From positions 1 to 64,000 of the forward strand of contig NZ_JAANBD010000025.1 in assembly GCF_011089885.1 (NCBI RefSeq): DNA of 64,000 nucleotides. Reading direction: 5' to 3'. Position 1 is the first letter of the stretch. Each line of letters starts with the position of its first letter. Origin of the DNA: Thioalkalivibrio sp. XN279 (GTDB taxonomy: Bacteria > Pseudomonadota > Gammaproteobacteria > Steroidobacterales > XN24). A program made the position numbers and the translations under genes. This document shows positions 34,424 through 48,317 of this stretch, piece after piece. Under the pieces are notes generated by a model. The model ran no database searches. It saw nothing but the letters and a program-made list of their open reading frames with translations, and was not told where the DNA came from.

Positions 34424-34741
34424 ATGTCGGACCCGGGTGAAAAGCAGGATCGGGGCATGGCCCTCGAGGAGGCGCGGCCGCAGGTCAAGCGGCCGCCGCT
34501 GTTCCGCGTGGTGATGCTCAACGACGACTTCACGCCCATGGAATTCGTGGTCGAGGTGCTGGAAAAGTTCTTCGGCCTCGACCGCACGCGGGCCACGCGC
34601 ATCATGCTCGAGGTGCATACGCGTGGCCGCGGCGTTTGCGGCGTGTTTCCATACGACATCGCGGAGACCCGCGTGGTGCAGGTCACCGATTACGCCCGCC
34701 AGCATCAGCATCCGCTGATGTGCACGATGGAAGAGGCCTGA
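34424..34741 (+). CDS. clpS: ClpS, N-degron adaptor
   Basis: A 105-residue adaptor that delivers proteins with destabilising N-terminal residues to ClpAP. The core has [22 protein letters not shown], the acidic DD that binds the substrate amino group, and the closing [12 protein letters not shown]. Start choice: ATG 34415 lies inside the predicted -10 box; ATG 34424 ([11 protein letters not shown]) matches the length of the flexible N-terminus in relatives; ATG 34457 has an AGGAT ribosome-binding site but would cut that tail. The stop is 3 nt before clpA. Confidence 0.9.
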   Translation: MSDPGEKQDRGMALEEARPQVKRPPLFRVVMLNDDFTPMEFVVEVLEKFFGLDRTRATRIMLEVHTRGRGVCGVFPYDIAETRVVQVTDYARQHQHPLMCTMEEA

Positions 34742-34744
34742 TAA

Positions 34745-37012
34745 ATGCTGAGCAGCGAACTGGAATTCTGTCTCAATGAGGCGTTCAGACGCGCCCGTGA
34801 GCAACGCCACGAGTTCATGACCGTGGAGCACCTGCTGCTGGCGCTGCTCGACGTGCCCGCGGCCATCGACATACTGAAGGCCTGCGGCGCCAACCTGACG
34901 CGGTTGCAGGACGAGTTGCGCGAGTTCATCGACGAGACGACCCCGCGCCTGGGTGAGAACGAGGAGCAGGACGTGCAGCCGACCCTGGGGTTCCAGCGCG
35001 TGCTGCAGCGGGCCGTGTTCCACGTCCAGTCGAGCGGGCGCAAGGAAGTCACCGCAGCCAACGTGCTGGTGGCCATTTTCGGCGAGAAGCAGTCGCATGC
35101 GGTCTACCTGCTCAGCCTGCAGGACGTTTCGCGCCTCGACGTCGTGAACTACATCTCGCATGGCCTCACCCGCGCCGGGGAGGAAGGCGAGGAGAAGCCT
35201 GAGAGCGTCGAGGCGGCCGAGGGCGAGAAGGATGCGGAGCCGGATGCGCTGGAGAAGTACGCCACCAACCTGAACAAGCTGGCGGCGGAGGGCAAGATCG
35301 ATCCGCTCATCGGGCGCCAGCTCGAGATCGAGCGCACCGTCGAGATCCTGTGCCGCCGGCGCAAGAACAACCCGCTCTACGTGGGCGAGGCCGGCGTCGG
35401 CAAGACCGCCCTGGCCGAGGGCCTGGCGCTGATGATCGAGGAAGGGCGGGTGCCGGACGTGCTCAACGACGCCGTCATCTACGCCCTGGACATGGGCACG
35501 CTCGTTGCCGGTACCAAGTATCGCGGCGATTTCGAAAAGCGCCTCAAGGCCGTGCTCGCCGCCCTGCGCAAGAACCCCGGCGCGATCCTGTTCATCGACG
35601 AGATCCACACCGTGATCGGGGCCGGGGCGGCCTCGGGCGGGGTGATGGACGCCTCGAACCTGATCAAGCCGGTGCTGGCCAACGGGCAGCTGCGCTGCAT
35701 CGGGTCGACCACCTACCAGGAATACCGCGGGATCTTCGAGAAGGACCACGCGCTGGCGCGGCGCTTCCAGAAGATCGATGTGTCGGAGCCGAGCGTCCCC
35801 GAGACGGTCGAGATCCTCAAGGGCCTGCAGTCGCGCTTCGAGGAGCACCACGGCGTCAAGTACAGCGAAGAGGCGATCAAGGCTGCGGCCGACCTTTCGG
35901 CGCGTCACATCAACGACCGTCACCTCCCGGACAAGGCCATCGACGTCATTGACGAGGCCGGCGCCAGCCTGCGCCTGCAGTCGCCGGACCCGGCCAGCGC
36001 GGTCGTGGATGTCGAGCTGATCGAGAGGATCGTCGCCAAGATGGCGCGCATACCGCCCAAGAGCGTGTCGGCCTCGGACAAGGACCTGCTCAAGAACCTG
36101 GAGCGCAACCTGAAGCTGGTCATCTACGGCCAGGACCAGGCCGTCGAAACCCTGTCTTCGGCGATCAAGATGGCGCGCTCCGGCCTGCGCGACGAGAACA
36201 AGCCGGTCGGCAGCTTCCTGTTCGCCGGCCCGACGGGCGTCGGCAAGACCGAGGTCACGCGGCAGCTGGCCATGGCGCTGGGCATCGAGCTGGTGCGCTT
36301 CGACATGTCCGAGTACATGGAGCGTCACACCGTGTCGCGCCTGATCGGCGCGCCGCCGGGCTATGTCGGCTTCGACCAGGGCGGCCTGCTGACGGAGGCC
36401 ATCTCCAAGTCGCCGCATTGCGTGCTGCTGCTCGACGAGATCGAAAAAGCGCACCCGGAAGTGTTCAACCTGCTGCTGCAGGTGATGGACCATGGCACGC
36501 TGACCGACAACAACGGCCGCAAGGCGGACTTCCGCAACGTCATCATCGTCATGACGACGAATGCCGGCGCCCAGGAGATGAGCCGTGCCAGCATCGGCTT
36601 CACCGAGCAGGACCACACCACCGACAGCATGGAGGCGATCAAGAAGCTGTTCTCGCCAGAGTTCCGCAATCGCCTCGACGGCATCATCGAGTTCACGGCG
36701 CTGGATCCGAAGACCATCAGCCGGGTCGTGGACAAGCTCGTGGTGGAGCTCGAGGCGCAGCTGCAGGACAAGCTGGTGACGCTGGAGCTGGACGACGATG
36801 CGCGCGAGTGGATCGCCGCCAAGGGCTACGACCCGAGGATGGGCGCGCGCCCGATGGCGCGTGTGATCCAGGAGCACATTAAGCGGCCGCTCGCCGAGGA
36901 ACTGCTGTTCGGCTCGCTGGTGGCAGGCGGGCACATCCGCGTGCGCCTGGATGCGGCGGCGGATCGGCTGGTGCTGGAGACCGAGGCGCTGGAGGCTGAG
37001 GAGACGGTCTAG
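34745..37012 (+). CDS. clpA: ClpA ATPase of the ClpAP protease
   Basis: A 755-residue hexameric unfoldase. An N-domain (MLSSELEFCLNEAFRRAREQ, about 1-145) binds ClpS. AAA modules follow with Walker A motifs GEAGVGKT (214-221) and GPTGVGKT (495-502); the IGSTTYQEYR and MTTNAGAQEM segments are also typical. The tail has no long insertion, matching ClpA rather than ClpB. It is co-transcribed with clpS and convergent with infA, 24 nt away. ClpP is not encoded in this window. Confidence 0.96.
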   Translation: MLSSELEFCLNEAFRRAREQRHEFMTVEHLLLALLDVPAAIDILKACGANLTRLQDELREFIDETTPRLGENEEQDVQPTLGFQRVLQRAVFHVQSSGRKEVTAANVLVAIFGEKQSHAVYLLSLQDVSRLDVVNYISHGLTRAGEEGEEKPESVEAAEGEKDAEPDALEKYATNLNKLAAEGKIDPLIGRQLEIERTVEILCRRRKNNPLYVGEAGVGKTALAEGLALMIEEGRVPDVLNDAVIYALDMGTLVAGTKYRGDFEKRLKAVLAALRKNPGAILFIDEIHTVIGAGAASGGVMDASNLIKPVLANGQLRCIGSTTYQEYRGIFEKDHALARRFQKIDVSEPSVPETVEILKGLQSRFEEHHGVKYSEEAIKAAADLSARHINDRHLPDKAIDVIDEAGASLRLQSPDPASAVVDVELIERIVAKMARIPPKSVSASDKDLLKNLERNLKLVIYGQDQAVETLSSAIKMARSGLRDENKPVGSFLFAGPTGVGKTEVTRQLAMALGIELVRFDMSEYMERHTVSRLIGAPPGYVGFDQGGLLTEAISKSPHCVLLLDEIEKAHPEVFNLLLQVMDHGTLTDNNGRKADFRNVIIVMTTNAGAQEMSRASIGFTEQDHTTDSMEAIKKLFSPEFRNRLDGIIEFTALDPKTISRVVDKLVVELEAQLQDKLVTLELDDDAREWIAAKGYDPRMGARPMARVIQEHIKRPLAEELLFGSLVAGGHIRVRLDAAADRLVLETEALEAEETV

Positions 37013-37036
37013 GCGCGAATTTGCGCCCCTGCGGGA

Positions 37037-37255
37037 TCAGCGGCCGCGGTAGACGATGCGGCCCTTGGACAGGTCGTAGGGCGTCAGCTCCACGGTGACC
37101 TTGTCGCCGGTGAGGATCCGGATGTAATGCTTGCGCATCTTCCCGGAGATGTGTGCGGTCACGATGTGGCCGTTGTCCAGTTCTACCCTGAACGTGGTGT
37201 TGGGCAGGGTCTCTACGACCTTGCCTTCCATCTGGATTGCGTCTTCCTTCGACAT
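37037..37255 (-). CDS. infA: Translation initiation factor IF-1
   Basis: A 72-residue OB-fold factor of the 30S A site. [19 protein letters not shown] starts it, and [17 protein letters not shown] ends it; both are near-invariant. The frame continues upstream to 37315 but the family start is at 37255. It is on the minus strand, downstream of aat with 61 nt between, in the clpA-infA-aat order typical of Gammaproteobacteria. Confidence 0.97.
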   Translation of the reverse strand: MSKEDAIQMEGKVVETLPNTTFRVELDNGHIVTAHISGKMRKHYIRILTGDKVTVELTPYDLSKGRIVYRGR

Positions 37256-37316
37256 GCGGGGGTTAACTGCTCCGGTGCTGTGACCGCGCGCATTGTGCAG
37301 AAAGGCCGGCCCCATT

Positions 37317-38054
37317 TCAATGCGAGGCGGCCGGGGGCCTCACCTCGACCCGCTCGCGCGACCAGCAGTCCGGTCCCGGCGACGGCTCGGAAAGGCACTC
37401 CTCCAGCAGCGCCAGGAAGTCCCGCCGTGACAGGTTGCGTGCGCCCAGGCGGGCGAGATGGGCCGAGGGCAGCTGGCAGTCGATCATTCTCAGCCCGTGC
37501 GCCGGCAGCGCCGCGGCGAGGTGGACGAGGGCGATCTTGGACGCGTTGCTCACCCGGCTGAACATGGATTCGGCGAAGAATGCGCCGCCCAGGCTGACGC
37601 CGTACAGGCCGCCGACCAGCATGCCGTCGCGCCAGGTCTCCACGGAATGGGCATGGCCCAGCGCGTGGAGTCGCCCGTAGGCCGTCATCATCTCCGGGGT
37701 GATCCAGGTCCCCGGCTCCGGGTCGTCGAGACGGGCGCAGCCGCGGATCACGGCGCCGAAGTCGTTGTCGAACGAGGCCGTGAAGCTTCCCCGCGCCAGT
37801 TCGCGGCGCAAGCGGCGCGACACGTGGAGTTCTTGCGGCAGGATCACCGTGCGCGGGTCCGGCGACCACCAGAGTATCGGCTGGCCTTCTTCGTACCAGG
37901 GGAAAATGCCGCGGCGATAGGCCGCGAGCAGTCGCTGCGGCGAGAGATCGCCACCGGCGGCCAGGAGGCCGTTGGGTTCACGCAGGGCAGCTTGCGGCGG
38001 CGGGAAGGAGACCGGGCTGCCGGCCGGCCCCAGCCAGTGCAGGCCGCGGCTCAC
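37317..38054 (-). CDS. aat: Leucyl/phenylalanyl-tRNA-protein transferase
   Basis: A 245-residue enzyme that adds Leu or Phe from aminoacyl-tRNA to proteins with N-terminal Lys or Arg, marking them for ClpS-ClpAP. [23 protein letters not shown] and the following [21 protein letters not shown] are the family core, and [18 protein letters not shown] carries the active site. The start is GTG at 38054 ([10 protein letters not shown]), overlapping the stop of the upstream gene; the frame extends much further but that is shadow. It is near clpS and clpA, so the N-degron pathway is clustered. Confidence 0.94.
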   Translation of the reverse strand: MSRGLHWLGPAGSPVSFPPPQAALREPNGLLAAGGDLSPQRLLAAYRRGIFPWYEEGQPILWWSPDPRTVILPQELHVSRRLRRELARGSFTASFDNDFGAVIRGCARLDDPEPGTWITPEMMTAYGRLHALGHAHSVETWRDGMLVGGLYGVSLGGAFFAESMFSRVSNASKIALVHLAAALPAHGLRMIDCQLPSAHLARLGARNLSRRDFLALLEECLSEPSPGPDCWSRERVEVRPPAASH

Positions 38055-39196
38055 GTGGCTCCCGCATCGCGGCGGAAGGGCAGGTGCTGCGCGGCTGCCT
38101 CGATGTAGGCTGCGACGTGCTGGCGCTCGCGGGCCAGCCATGCCTCCACAGCGCGGGCGAAGGCCGGGTGCGCCAGCCAGTGGGCGGACCAGGTCGGGAC
38201 CGGCCGGAAACCACGCCGCAGCTTGTGCTCGCCCTGGGCGCCGGGCTCGAAACGGTGGCAGCCCTCGGCCAGGGCGAGCTCGATCCCCTGGTAGAAACAG
38301 GTCTCGAAGTGCAGGCTGTGGTAGTCCTGCAGGCAGCCCCAGTAGCGCCCGTACAGCACGCCGCCGCCGAGGAAGAAGATTGCCGCAGCCACCGCCACGC
38401 CCTCCTTGCGCGCCAGCACCACGCGGATGTTCCCGGGCATGCGCTCCAGCAGGAGGGACCAGAACGCGGGCGGGAAGTAGGGCGCCATGCCCCGGCGCAG
38501 GAAGCTGGAGGCGTAGAAGTCGTAGACATCGTCCAGCAGGGTCCCGCCGATGTCTTCGCCGCGGAGCCACTCGAAGTGGATGCCGGCCTCCTGCACGCGG
38601 CGCCGCTCGCGACGGAATTTCTTCCGCTTCTCCGCGGTGAGCGCACCGAGGAAGCCCTCGAAATCGCCGTAGCCGTCGTCGAACCAGTGGAACTGGCAGT
38701 CCTGGCGCAGGCTCAGTCCGGCAGCGCCGAGGGCTTCGAGCTGGGGCTCGGCGGGCAGCAGCAGGTGGAGCGACGAGGCCCCGAGCTCGCCGGCCAGGCT
38801 GCGCGCGGCCTCCAGCAGCTGCACGGACGCCGCGGTCGTGTCAGCGGCCCCGGCGAGCAGCAAGCGCGGGCCGGGCACCGGCGTGAACGGCACTGCAGCC
38901 ACCAGCTTCGGGTAGTACTCGAGCCCGGCCTGGCGATAGGCGTCGGCCCACGCGAAGTCGAACACGAACTCGCCCCAGGAATGGTCTTTCAGGTACAGGG
39001 GCAAGGCGCCGAGCGGCCGGCCGCCGTCCTCCAGCAGGAGGTGCTGCGGATGCCAGCCGGTGTCGGGGCTTACCGCGCCGCTGCGCTCGAGGGCCTCGAG
39101 GTAGTCCCAGCGCAGGAAAGGATTGTCCGGCCCGGCAAGGCGGTCCCAGTCGGCGCGCGGGACCTCGGCCAGCGAGTGCAGGATGCGCAGCTGCAT
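38051..39196 (-). CDS. FemAB-like GNAT-fold acyltransferase (DUF482)
   Basis: A 381-residue protein of the DUF482/PF04339 FemAB-like group, with a duplicated GNAT fold. Features: NPFLRWDYLEALERSGAV near the N-terminus, LTAEKRKKFRRERRRV in the middle, and VLYGRYWGCLQDYHSLHFE with FEPGAQGEHKLRRGF near the C-terminus, which are typical for the family. Its acceptor is unknown; related Fem enzymes use aminoacyl-tRNA to build peptidoglycan bridges. In many Gammaproteobacteria the arginyl/leucyl-transferase Bpt lies beside aat; no such gene is here. The stop overlaps the aat start (GTGA), and trxB is 9 nt upstream. Confidence 0.82.
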   Translation of the reverse strand: MQLRILHSLAEVPRADWDRLAGPDNPFLRWDYLEALERSGAVSPDTGWHPQHLLLEDGGRPLGALPLYLKDHSWGEFVFDFAWADAYRQAGLEYYPKLVAAVPFTPVPGPRLLLAGAADTTAASVQLLEAARSLAGELGASSLHLLLPAEPQLEALGAAGLSLRQDCQFHWFDDGYGDFEGFLGALTAEKRKKFRRERRRVQEAGIHFEWLRGEDIGGTLLDDVYDFYASSFLRRGMAPYFPPAFWSLLLERMPGNIRVVLARKEGVAVAAAIFFLGGGVLYGRYWGCLQDYHSLHFETCFYQGIELALAEGCHRFEPGAQGEHKLRRGFRPVPTWSAHWLAHPAFARAVEAWLARERQHVAAYIEAAAQHLPFRRDAGAT

Positions 39197-39205
39197 GCCG
39201 GCGGC

Positions 39206-40225
<1,020 letters not shown>

Positions 40226-40298
40226 CTATGGTATGAGAAGCGACTGGCTCCGGCAAAGCGCGCCGGGCGGTCCGGGCCCGAGCATCCAGGAGTCAATC

Positions 40299-41357
40299 AT
40301 GCGTATCGGTGTGCCGCGCGAGATCAAGCCGCTGGAGGGCCGCGTCGGGCTCATTCCGGCCGCCTGTGCCGAGTTGGTGCGTGCAGGTCACGAGGTCTTC
40401 ATCGAGGCCTCGGCCGGAGTCAAGAGCGGTTATGCCGACCCCGCCTTCGAGGCGGTCGGCGTGCAAGTGCTGCCGGATGCGGCCGAGGTATACGGCCGCG
40501 CCGAGATGATCGTCAAGGTGAAGGAGCCGATCGAGGGGGACCTGGCCCTGCTGCGCAAGGACCATCTCCTGTTCTGCTACCTGCACCTGGCGGCCCTGCC
40601 GGCGCTGACCGAGCGCCTGTGCCAGATCGGCTGCACCGCGGTGGCGTTCGAGACTGTCGAGGACGAGCGCGGGCGGCTGCCGCTGCTCGCACCCATGAGC
40701 GACATCGCCGGGCGGCTGTCGATGCAGGTTGCGACCCACCTGCTGCACCAGCCCCAGGGCGGCAAGGGCATCCTGCTCGGCGGCGTGCCGGCGGCCAAGC
40801 GGGGCAAGGTCGTGGTGCTCGGCGGCGGCGTCGCCGGGAGCAACTCCGCGATCATCGCGGCCGGGCTCGGGGCCGAGGTCACGATCTTCGACATGGACCG
40901 CGACAAGCTGGTGGCGGCGCGCGCCATCGGGCCGAACGTGACCGGGCTGTACCCGCACACGCATGACGTCGCCGATGCCGTGGCGCAGGCGGACATCGTC
41001 GTCGGCTCGGTGCTGGTCACCGGCGAGCGCGCACCGCACGTGGTGAGCGCGGAGATGGTGCAGGCCATGCAGCCGGGCAGCGTGATTGCCGACATCTCGG
41101 TGGACCAGGGCGGTTGCGTCGAGACCACGCGCCCCACCACCTGGGAAGATCCCACCTACATCGAGCATGGCGTGGTGCATTTCACGGTGACGAACATGCC
41201 CGGCGCCGTGCCGCGCACTTCGTCCCAGGCCTTGTCGGCGGCGATTGCGCCGTATGCCATGCGGCTCGCGGCCGGCAACTGGCGCCAGGTGCCTTCCCTG
41301 CAGAAGGGTATCAACGTGGACGCCGGCGAGGTTGTCCACCCGGCGCTTTTCAAGTAG
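40299..41357 (+). CDS. ald: Alanine dehydrogenase
   Basis: A 352-residue NAD-dependent enzyme interconverting L-alanine and pyruvate plus ammonia. MRIGVPREIKPLEGRVGLIP is the family start. K in MIVKVKEP and H in FCYLHLA are catalytic. The Rossmann motif is VVLGGGVAGSNSA, and DISVDQGGCVET follows. It is about 20 residues shorter than many relatives. CAGGAG at 40287-40292 precedes the ATG. A TATAAT-like -10 lies at 40200-40205 without a good -35. It sits between trxB and ftsK, where enterobacteria have lrp. Confidence 0.93.
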   Translation: MRIGVPREIKPLEGRVGLIPAACAELVRAGHEVFIEASAGVKSGYADPAFEAVGVQVLPDAAEVYGRAEMIVKVKEPIEGDLALLRKDHLLFCYLHLAALPALTERLCQIGCTAVAFETVEDERGRLPLLAPMSDIAGRLSMQVATHLLHQPQGGKGILLGGVPAAKRGKVVVLGGGVAGSNSAIIAAGLGAEVTIFDMDRDKLVAARAIGPNVTGLYPHTHDVADAVAQADIVVGSVLVTGERAPHVVSAEMVQAMQPGSVIADISVDQGGCVETTRPTTWEDPTYIEHGVVHFTVTNMPGAVPRTSSQALSAAIAPYAMRLAAGNWRQVPSLQKGINVDAGEVVHPALFK

Positions 41358-41411
41358 CTTTAGAAAATAAAAACATATAGTTGCGTAATTTAATTCAAGT
41401 GGAATCAGCGA

Positions 41412-43712
41412 TTGAGCAAGGCGACTGAGACCAAGCCCAGCCTGATGGGCCTGTCCGTCGGGCGGGCGGCCCGGGAGGGTGCCTTGTGGATCGGCTGGGC
41501 GCTGGCGCTGATCCTGCTCTGGGCGCTGGCCAGTTACAGTCCGGCGGACCCGGGCTTTGCCTCCACCGGGGCGGGCGGCGAGATGAGCAACGCCGCCGGG
41601 CCGGCCGGCGCCTGGGTCTCGAGTTTTCTTTACGTCCTGTTCGGTCACCCGGCTTACCTGTTCCCGGTCCTGCTGGCGGGCGCGGGCTGGTTCATTTCCC
41701 GCGGCGGCTCGGCCGCCGACCTGCCGGAGAGCCGCGTGCTGGCACTGCGCGGCGGCGGGTTCCTGGTGACGCTGGCTGCGAGCTGTGGTCTCGCCACGCT
41801 GCATTTCGCCGGCAACGGCCTGCCCGAGACGGCAGGCGGGATCCTCGGCCAGCTGACCGGCCTCGGCCTCGCCGCGGTGCTCAGTTTCCTCGGCGCGACC
41901 TTGCTGCTTCTGGCGCTGTGGCTTGCCGGCGTGTCCCTGTTCACCGGCGTGTCCTGGCTCGCAGTCATGGACCGGGTCGGACGGCTGACGCTCGCCGCCG
42001 GGGCCGCCCTGCAACAGGGCATCGAGAACATTCGCGACCGGATCGCCGGGCGCAAGGCGGCACAGGCCCGGCAGGAATCGGTGGAGCGCAAGAAGCGCAG
42101 CGTGGTGCGCAAGGCGCCGCCGCGCATCGAGCCGGTGCTGGCGCCGGTCGAGAAGAGCGAGCGGGTGGAGAAGGAACGCCAGGTGCCGCTGTTCGAGACG
42201 CCGGCGCCGGGCGAGATCCCGCCGCTCGGCCTGCTGGACGAGGCGCCGCCGAAAGTGGGCGGCTACTCGGACGAGGCCCTCGAGGCCATGTCGCGCCTGG
42301 TGGAACTGAAGCTGCGCGATTTCGGCGTCGAGGTCGAGGTCGTGGCGGTCCATCCCGGGCCGGTGGTGACGCGCTTCGAGCTGGCCCCGGCGCCGGGCGT
42401 GAAGGTCAGCCAGATCAGCAATCTCGCCAAGGACCTGGCGCGGGCGCTGTCCGCGATCGCGGTGCGCGTGGTCGAGGTCATACCCGGCAAGCCGACGGTG
42501 GGCCTGGAGATTCCCAACGAGCGGCGCGAGCTGGTCACGCTCGGCGAAATCCTCACCTCGCGCGCCTACGACGAGATGAAGTCGCCGCTGGCGCTGGCGC
42601 TGGGCAAGGACATCGGCGGGGCACCGACGGTCGCGGACCTGGCGCGCATGCCCCACCTTTTGATCGCCGGCACCACCGGCTCGGGCAAGTCGGTGGCCAT
42701 CAACGCCATGGTGCTGTCGCTGCTCTACAAGGCCACGCCCGAACAGGTGCGGCTGATCATGGTGGACCCGAAGATGCTCGAGCTCTCGGTGTACGAGGGC
42801 ATCCCGCACCTGCTGTCGCCGGTGGTGACGGACATGAACGAGGCCGCCAACGCGCTGCGCTGGTGCGTGGCGGAGATGGAGCGGCGCTACCGCCTCATGG
42901 CCGCGCTCGCGGTGCGCAACATCGGTGGTTTCAACCGCAAGCTGAAAGAGGCCGAGCAGCGCGGCGAGCCGCTGCGGGATCCGCTGTTCAAGCCGGAAGA
43001 CCATATCGAGGGCACGGAGGCGCCGTTGCTGACCCCGCTGCCGTTCATCGTCGTGGTGATCGACGAGCTCGCCGACCTGATGATGGTGGTGGGCAAGAAA
43101 GTCGAGGAGCTGATCGCGCGCCTGGCGCAGAAAGCGCGCGCCTCGGGCATCCACCTCATCGTCGCCACGCAGCGGCCGTCGGTGGACGTGATCACCGGCC
43201 TGATCAAGGCCAACATTCCCTCGCGTATCGCCTTCCAGGTCTCCGCCAAGGTGGATTCCCGCACCATCCTCGACCAGATGGGCGCGGAGAGCCTGCTGGG
43301 TCATGGCGACATGTTGTTCCTGCCGCCCGGGACCGGCGTGCCGCAGCGCGTGCACGGCGCCTTCGTGTCGGATGCCGAGGTGCTGCGGGTGGTCAAGCAC
43401 CTCAAGGCGGCCGGGCCGCCGGTGTATCTCGACGAGGTGCTGGAAGGACCGTCCCAGCCTGTGCCGGGGCTGTCGCCCCAGGCCGGCGGCGGCATCATGG
43501 ACGACGGCGAGCAGGACCCGCTCTACGACGAGGCGGTGCGCATCGTCACCGAGACCCGCAAGGCCTCGATCTCGGGCGTGCAGCGGCGCCTCAAGATCGG
43601 CTACAACCGGGCCGCGCGCCTGGTCGAGACCATGGAGGAGGCCGGGCTGGTCGGGCCGCTGCAAACCAACGGCAGCCGCGAAGTGCTGGCGCCGCCGCCG
43701 CCGGAGGATTGA
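41412..43712 (+). CDS. ftsK: DNA translocase FtsK
   Basis: A 766-residue septum-linked DNA pump that clears the terminus and activates XerCD. The N-terminal membrane domain (about 20-185) has four helices. The linker is short (about 190-275). The motor has Walker [11 protein letters not shown] (about 420-429), [20 protein letters not shown]-type [12 protein letters not shown], and Walker [16 protein letters not shown]. The C-terminal winged-helix gamma domain ([20 protein letters not shown]) reads KOPS sites. The start is TTG at 41412 with only a weak ribosome site, in an unusually AT-rich 54-bp spacer after ald. Confidence 0.95.
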   Translation: MSKATETKPSLMGLSVGRAAREGALWIGWALALILLWALASYSPADPGFASTGAGGEMSNAAGPAGAWVSSFLYVLFGHPAYLFPVLLAGAGWFISRGGSAADLPESRVLALRGGGFLVTLAASCGLATLHFAGNGLPETAGGILGQLTGLGLAAVLSFLGATLLLLALWLAGVSLFTGVSWLAVMDRVGRLTLAAGAALQQGIENIRDRIAGRKAAQARQESVERKKRSVVRKAPPRIEPVLAPVEKSERVEKERQVPLFETPAPGEIPPLGLLDEAPPKVGGYSDEALEAMSRLVELKLRDFGVEVEVVAVHPGPVVTRFELAPAPGVKVSQISNLAKDLARALSAIAVRVVEVIPGKPTVGLEIPNERRELVTLGEILTSRAYDEMKSPLALALGKDIGGAPTVADLARMPHLLIAGTTGSGKSVAINAMVLSLLYKATPEQVRLIMVDPKMLELSVYEGIPHLLSPVVTDMNEAANALRWCVAEMERRYRLMAALAVRNIGGFNRKLKEAEQRGEPLRDPLFKPEDHIEGTEAPLLTPLPFIVVVIDELADLMMVVGKKVEELIARLAQKARASGIHLIVATQRPSVDVITGLIKANIPSRIAFQVSAKVDSRTILDQMGAESLLGHGDMLFLPPGTGVPQRVHGAFVSDAEVLRVVKHLKAAGPPVYLDEVLEGPSQPVPGLSPQAGGGIMDDGEQDPLYDEAVRIVTETRKASISGVQRRLKIGYNRAARLVETMEEAGLVGPLQTNGSREVLAPPPPED

Positions 43713-43765
43713 AGCGGGAGCTTTCCCGGCTCCGCGCGGTCGAATCGACAATGGACAGGATCAGC

Positions 43766-44446
43766 ATGATGCGTCGTTTTCCCTGCTTTGCATGCGCCGC
43801 ACTGGCGTTGCTCGCGGTGGCTGCCGCGTGGGCGCCCGCTGCGGCCCGCGCCCAGGACGTCCCCGGGACGGAGCAGCCTTCCCGTGCGCCGGAGTTGCTG
43901 CGAGCCTTTCTCGCCGAGACGGTCACGCTCGAGGCCGCTTTCAGCCAGGTGCTGCTGGAGGCTGACAGCCAGCACACCCAGGTCAGCACCGGGCGCTTCT
44001 ACCTGCATCGACCGCAGCGCTTCCGCTGGGACTACGAGGCCCCGGTGCCGCAACTGGTGGTGGCCGACGGGGAGAACCTCTGGCTCTACGATCCCGACCT
44101 CGAGCAGGCCACGATGCGCCGGCTCGACGATGGCCTGTCCAGCACGCCGGCGATGCTGTTGTCCGGCGACGGCTCGCTGGATGACTCTTTTCGCATCGGC
44201 GCTGCGTACCGCGAGGATGGCTTCGACTGGGTGGAGCTGGCGCCGCTCTCCGGCGAGGCCGATTTTGCCGGCGTGCGCGTGGGCTTCGTCGATGGGGTGC
44301 TGGCGTCGATGGAGCTGATCGACGCGCTGGGGCAGACGACCATCATCCGCTTCGAGGAGGTGGTGGTGAACGAGCCCCTGGACGCCGCCTTGTTCCAGTT
44401 CGTGCCGCCGCCGGGGGCTGACGTCATCCGCGACGCGGGATACTGA
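43766..44446 (+). CDS. lolA: Outer-membrane lipoprotein carrier LolA
   Basis: A 226-residue periplasmic chaperone that carries lipoproteins from LolCDE to LolB. The signal peptide is about 30 residues ([21 protein letters not shown]). The mature part has [43 protein letters not shown] (in parts), the typical LolA core, and [23 protein letters not shown] at 43766 has an AGGA 6 nt upstream; ATG at 43751 or 43769 are alternatives. It follows ftsK by 53 nt and its stop overlaps the next ATG. Confidence 0.93.
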   Translation: MMRRFPCFACAALALLAVAAAWAPAAARAQDVPGTEQPSRAPELLRAFLAETVTLEAAFSQVLLEADSQHTQVSTGRFYLHRPQRFRWDYEAPVPQLVVADGENLWLYDPDLEQATMRRLDDGLSSTPAMLLSGDGSLDDSFRIGAAYREDGFDWVELAPLSGEADFAGVRVGFVDGVLASMELIDALGQTTIIRFEEVVVNEPLDAALFQFVPPPGADVIRDAGY

Positions 44447-44837
44447 TGATCGCCCGCCTGGTCATGGCCTGGCGCCTGCTCGCCTGGGGCATGGCGCTCG
44501 CGATCCTCGTCGGCAGCTTGTGGCCGAGCATGCCGTCCGTGGCCGGCGGAATCTCCGACAAGCTGCTGCATTTCCTCGCCTACGCGGCGCTGGCGCTGGT
44601 GTTTGCCGCGGCTTTCAGCCGTCGCCACTGGCTGGCCATCGCCCTGGGACTGGCCGTGTTCGGCGCCCTCATCGAGATGCTGCAGCACTGGCTGCCCGGC
44701 AGGCGCGCGGGGGAATGGATGGACCAGGCGTCGAACCTCGGCGGCATCGCGGTGGGGCTGACGCTCGCGCTGGCGGTGCCGCATCGCTGGCGCCGCAAGC
44801 TGGACCGCGTGCTCGGCCGTCCGGAGGGCGTGGCGTG

Positions 44838-44838
<1 letters not shown>
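44446..44838 (+). CDS. VanZ-like small membrane protein
   Basis: A 130-residue membrane protein with four predicted helices. [21 protein letters not shown] and [21 protein letters not shown] are the VanZ-like core (motif DKxxHFxAY, E..Q...PGR..E..D). The role is unknown; VanZ itself affects teicoplanin resistance, but most relatives have no link to glycopeptides. ATG overlaps the lolA stop (TGATG), and the stop overlaps the rarA start in the same way, so the cluster is co-translated. Confidence 0.8.
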
Positions 44839-48131
<3,293 letters not shown>

Positions 48132-48317
48132 GATGCTCCCGGTTTCCTGGCATGGGGCGTTCACCCCATTTAACACTGGCGTGGTGCAACTACCTTGATG
48201 ATAGGGGTGGATTTTACCCCTGGCCCCGCTCCGGTGGCCCAACGTGCAGCACATGGTCGCTGCCGGCAGTCCCACGGGGGTGGACGGACTGGATCTCGAG
48301 CCTCGAGGAGGCTGGCC

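Noticed and set aside
37012-37027. Terminator GGCGC-GAATTT-GCGCC between clpA and infA
   Set aside because: Five-pair stem with no T-run on either side; too weak to call.
40293-43751. 1152-residue minus-strand frame covering ald and ftsK
   Set aside because: Composition is of antisense type (runs of R, H, Q, A); both real genes on the other strand are intact with full motifs.
41486-44446. 986-residue frame suggesting an FtsK-LolA fusion
   Set aside because: The part over ftsK is out of frame with it; only the 3' portion from 43766 is the real lolA.
48205-48231. Regulatory hairpin AGGGGT-GGATTTT-ACCCCT upstream of the secreted-protein gene
   Set aside because: A perfect six-pair repeat, but short and alone; could be chance in GC-rich DNA.
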